DNA of 64,000 bases, from the NCBI GenBank assembly GCA_020073385.1, contig JAIQFH010000002.1, positions 62,001-126,000 of the forward strand. Direction: 5' to 3'. This document shows positions 61,485 through 64,000 of this stretch, one piece after another; the stretch's first letter is position 1, and each line of letters opens with the position of its first letter. The notes beneath the pieces were generated by a model. That model saw only the letters and a list, made by a program, of their open reading frames with translations. It was not told the DNA's origin and did not search any database. This stretch comes from Terriglobia bacterium (lineage in GTDB: Bacteria > Acidobacteriota > Terriglobia > Terriglobales > Acidobacteriaceae). The position numbers were made by a program, and so were the translations under genes.

Positions 61485-63234
61485 TCACCGAGAGTTGCTG
61501 CTCGAAGAGCCTTGCGCGTCCAGCTTATACAAGCAGTACGATGTCCCGGAGACTTGTTTCCAACCCTGCGGCATGATGGGCCACGCAGAGGAGCAGGATG
61601 CGACCACGATTCTTGCGCGCGCGCCCTGAAATAGATCGTACACATGCTGCTGCACAGGTTCCGGAGCCCGCCAGAACTGAGCCGCACCACCGTTCCTCCC
61701 CATGATCTCCGCGACGATTCGCAAGTGCGCCAACCTTGCCCAATATGCGCCCGTTCCGTCGCCAATCACCGCGACTCTCATTCCCGGTGTCATCCCTAAG
61801 TCTGTGAGCCGTTCGGCGACGATAAGATCTTCTTCCGTTGAACTCGGACCTTCTCCAACCGGAATGTTGTGAGTCACGACGCGAACTGTGTAATGCGCAG
61901 TCGCCAGAGCCATCATGAAGAATGTAGCTGCAACAACGATCCGGACGACTCGTTCATCTTCGGTCCGAAATCGCGCTGCACTCAACAAAACCAGGAACAG
62001 TACGAGGACAAAGCCGCCAATATAACGGTCATTCACCAAAATCGGCAGGTAGAGCGCCATACCGAGAGCAGGCAAGGCGATAAACAGCCACAATTCCCGC
62101 AGACCGGCTACCCACAGACGTCCTCCTAACAAACCAAGGATCAGCACGCACAACACAAGTTCCGGACGCTTGCGGAGCAGCAGGTTGGCTTCGCCAGGGA
62201 CGGTCGACTTCAGCACCTCGAACTGAGCTTTCAGATCAAAATGCAGCTTCAATCCCTCGTTCCAATACGTGGGGTCAGTCCACGGAGGATAGGTTCCCAC
62301 CACCGGTCCGTCGAACTCGAATACAGGCGGAGATTTCAGCAGTTGCCGCGTCGGATGGACGGGCGTCCCGCTGCCCGGCTTCTCTCCCTGCCAGTTTCTG
62401 GGTGAGGTTCGCGGAGACACAAACCATGCATAGTTGGTCCTGCCGGAGTCACCAAACGTGAAACGCCCCTTCTGCACAGAGAGCATCAAGATCAAGGGCG
62501 CGCATATGCACCAGAAGATCAGCGCGGCAAGGCCGATGCCGCGCGTCCACCCCGGAGTGGATCGCCGCCAAAGATACGCTCCCACCAGAACCACTAGGCC
62601 GAGCGGGAACATGACGGTTTTCGCCCAGTACGAAAGGCCAAGAACCGCGCCGATTAGTACGAACTGCACGAGCCTTGCCCCGGGTTCGAGGCGCAGCAGC
62701 ATCGCCACCACAAGACAGAAACAGGCGACCACCAGAAGGTCTGGCCCGACGCTGTAAAGCGATTGCACCTCCAGCGCGATCCACCAGAATATTGAGTATT
62801 CCAGCAGAACCAGAGCCCAATCCGGCAAGGCATTACCGATACCAATGGCGGATTCTCGCGAATGTGCCAGAAGCGTGAACAGACAGAAGGTAGCGGAATG
62901 CCAGCAGGGCCACCAGGAAAATCCCGAAATTGACGGCGTGAACCAGGGGGAACTCCCACTTCATCGACGGCTTGAGAATCCCGCACACGTTGCCAACCAC
63001 CCACGGATACAGCGGACTCCACCAGGCATTCACTGCATGGGCCCAGTCGCGGTGAAAAAACGAATCGCCCAGATCCAGATACGACATGCCGTCGGGATTC
63101 ATCGCGTAACGGCTCATCCAGGCGTGCAGCAGCCCAAGCAGGACACTCGTCCCTAGAAGCGCCGCATCCAGGGACGACACGGAGACAAGCCGGAACTCGT
63201 TTTTCTCAGTCGTGGCGGTAGCATCCCGCTTCAT
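61485..63234 (-). pseudogene. GT-C type membrane glycosyltransferase split by a 4-bp duplication
   Basis: Two consecutive frames make one protein. The N-part (63234-62833, 133 codons) has the family start ALLGTSVLLGLLHAWMSRY and NPDGMSYLDLGDSFFHRDWAHAVNAWWSPLYPWVVG with catalytic-loop acids. The C-part (from about 62880 to 61485) continues with helices and ends in a soluble domain. They differ by one frame, and the junction holds a tandem CAGA CAGA at 62880-62887 (TCTG TCTG on the coding strand). Removing one copy fuses FRYLL to FTLLAHSRESAIGIGNALPD. Either a true pseudogene, an unstable frameshift or an assembly error. It resembles the intact gene at 47.9 kb. Confidence 0.8.
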
Positions 63235-63403
63235 ACGTTGCTCCCGCGTCGCAGCCAGCTTGATAAGACTGGATTGCCATCCATTGCACAGTCGGTGGGA
63301 CAGCGACTCGCGCCATTTTTCGGAATCACCAAGCCTCCCTCTGAACGTCTCATCTTAGTCGCTGGCCCCTTATCACGGATGTCCTCGTCTCTTCCATGTG
63401 GCG

Positions 63404-63544
63404 ATGTCGGCGACGCTTCCGACCTTTGGCAGCGATGCGGGAGGCACTCCCATACTCATATGGATACTCGCGCCGCTGTTGATCCCCTTGATGGTTGTGA
63501 TGGCCATAGTCTGCGGAATCAGGGGCGAGGATTGCTCGTGTTGA
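63404..63544 (+). CDS. Possible small one-helix membrane protein
   Basis: An open frame of 46 residues from MSATLPTFGSDAGG, containing one strong hydrophobic segment (PILIWILAPLLIPLMVVMAI) and a polar tail GIRGEDCSC. No good ribosome site precedes it. It lies in the 63235-63715 gap, which otherwise shows no gene or repeat. It may be real, a remnant, or chance. Confidence 0.25.
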   Translation: MSATLPTFGSDAGGTPILIWILAPLLIPLMVVMAIVCGIRGEDCSC

Positions 63545-63715
63545 GAGAATGCCTACTCTCGAACATCGGCCCGCGTAGTTTCGCCTGTGCCTAATTGCCA
63601 GTGCTGACGATCCTCGTGACTTTTCGTAGTCACCTGTCGTGTTTCTCCCGCCGATTCCGTTACTAGACAGTAGAGGCATCAACTCAGCCTCAGGTGCCGA
63701 GAAGGAGATCTGACC

Positions 63716-64000
63716 ATGTCAAGTTTCGTCTATACAATCGCGCTAGCCTCGGGCAGTTCCAGGTTTGAGGGAATACCGGTCTACGGGTTTGCTCCAGTCG
63801 ACCAAGACCCCGGTAATGACAACTTCAGGGCAAAAAGTCCGCAGGATGTCAGGAACATTGTCTTCCAGGCAGCAGGCGCCCGAGGCCTGACCTTGGCAGT
63901 ACCCTACCCGGAGGTCTACAAGTACTTCAATCCAACGACTCAATACGAAACCCTGACGATATTCCCCAACGACAAGCCCGACGATCAATTCAACACCATC
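63716..64000 (+). CDS. Hypothetical protein, 3' part outside window
   Basis: 95 codons from ATG 63716, with AAGGAG eight bases upstream, run to the window edge without a stop. The protein begins MSSFVYTIALASGSSRFEG and is hydrophilic, rich in Asp/Asn/Pro (VDQDPGNDNFRAKSPQD, FPNDKPDDQF). No signal peptide or known motif is seen. Codon choice (AGG, ATA) differs somewhat from the neighbours. The strong ribosome site argues it is real. Confidence 0.65.
   Translation, partial: MSSFVYTIALASGSSRFEGIPVYGFAPVDQDPGNDNFRAKSPQDVRNIVFQAAGARGLTLAVPYPEVYKYFNPTTQYETLTIFPNDKPDDQFNTI

Noticed and set aside
1..64000. CRISPR arrays, tRNA, rRNA, prophage or IS transposase
   Set aside because: I found no regularly spaced direct repeats with unique spacers, no cloverleaf-like gene, and no transposase, integrase or phage structural motifs.

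Overview
The window reads as chromosome of a soil-type Acidobacteriota (probably class Terriglobia, near Koribacter or Sulfotelmatobacter). This is inferred from family content and style: GC-rich coding DNA, tight mixed-strand operons with ATGA/GTGA overlaps, secreted TPR proteins, an S53 sedolisin, HAF repeats, a lone lpxD, CvpA/Fis/PurC and aroB-DinB-menG groupings, and very many short intergenic word repeats. I see no rRNA, tRNA, CRISPR array, prophage or classical IS element.

Layout. 1-3.4 kb: truncated metallo-beta-lactamase-fold hydrolase, zinc-ribbon protein, SDR, and a secreted TPR protein with a clear promoter and terminator. 3.5-5.3 kb: purC-cvpA-fis operon (minus). 5.7-9.9 kb: AMIN-domain protein facing a compact Tad-type operon (prepilin peptidase, two TadE-like, one TadG-like). 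10.2-14.8 kb: S41 protease, TPR protein, GntR regulator. 15-19 kb: tatB-tatC and two M28 peptidases. 19-25 kb: TerC, CPBP protease, nadB, aroB, DinB, menG/ubiE. 25-28.4 kb: ECF sigma and anti-sigma genes divergent from a Tat-exported metallophosphoesterase, a CuA-type cupredoxin and a lipoprotein cytochrome c. 28.4-34.4 kb: epimerase, parvulin, a cation-diffusion transporter with three C-terminal domains, a four-helix-bundle (23S-IVP family) gene inside a 411-bp inverted-repeat unit, OsmC, glutaredoxin, EamA. 34.4-46 kb: MFS, PstS-like protein behind a Pho-box-like site, RibF, MBL hydrolase, DUF1844, YgfZ with a Cys cluster, isopropylmalate-type dehydrogenase, proteases. 45.7-56.7 kb: MTA phosphorylase, PfkB kinase, glycosyltransferase, MgtC remnant, DapF, LD-carboxypeptidase, Mpl, M61, PlsC, LpxD. 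56.8-64 kb: sedolisin, HAF protein, a glycosyltransferase broken by a 4-bp duplication, and a truncated unknown gene.

Two signals stand out. First, both divergent promoters at 26.34-26.42 kb carry the same bipartite motif (GGAATAA, exactly 15 nt, GTTT), which predicts one ECF sigma factor driving its own operon and an exported phosphoesterase/CuA/cytochrome c module whose function I do not know. Second, non-coding DNA is colonised by at least eight families of short-word inverted repeats. One family forms perfect 17-nt termini around the four-helix-bundle gene, another occurs both between genes and in frame within two membrane-protein genes, and another supplies a stop codon and a C-terminal tail to host genes. 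Much of the rest is house-keeping: purine, NAD, shikimate, menaquinone, FAD, DAP and peptidoglycan recycling, lipid A and phospholipid acylation, and Tat export.
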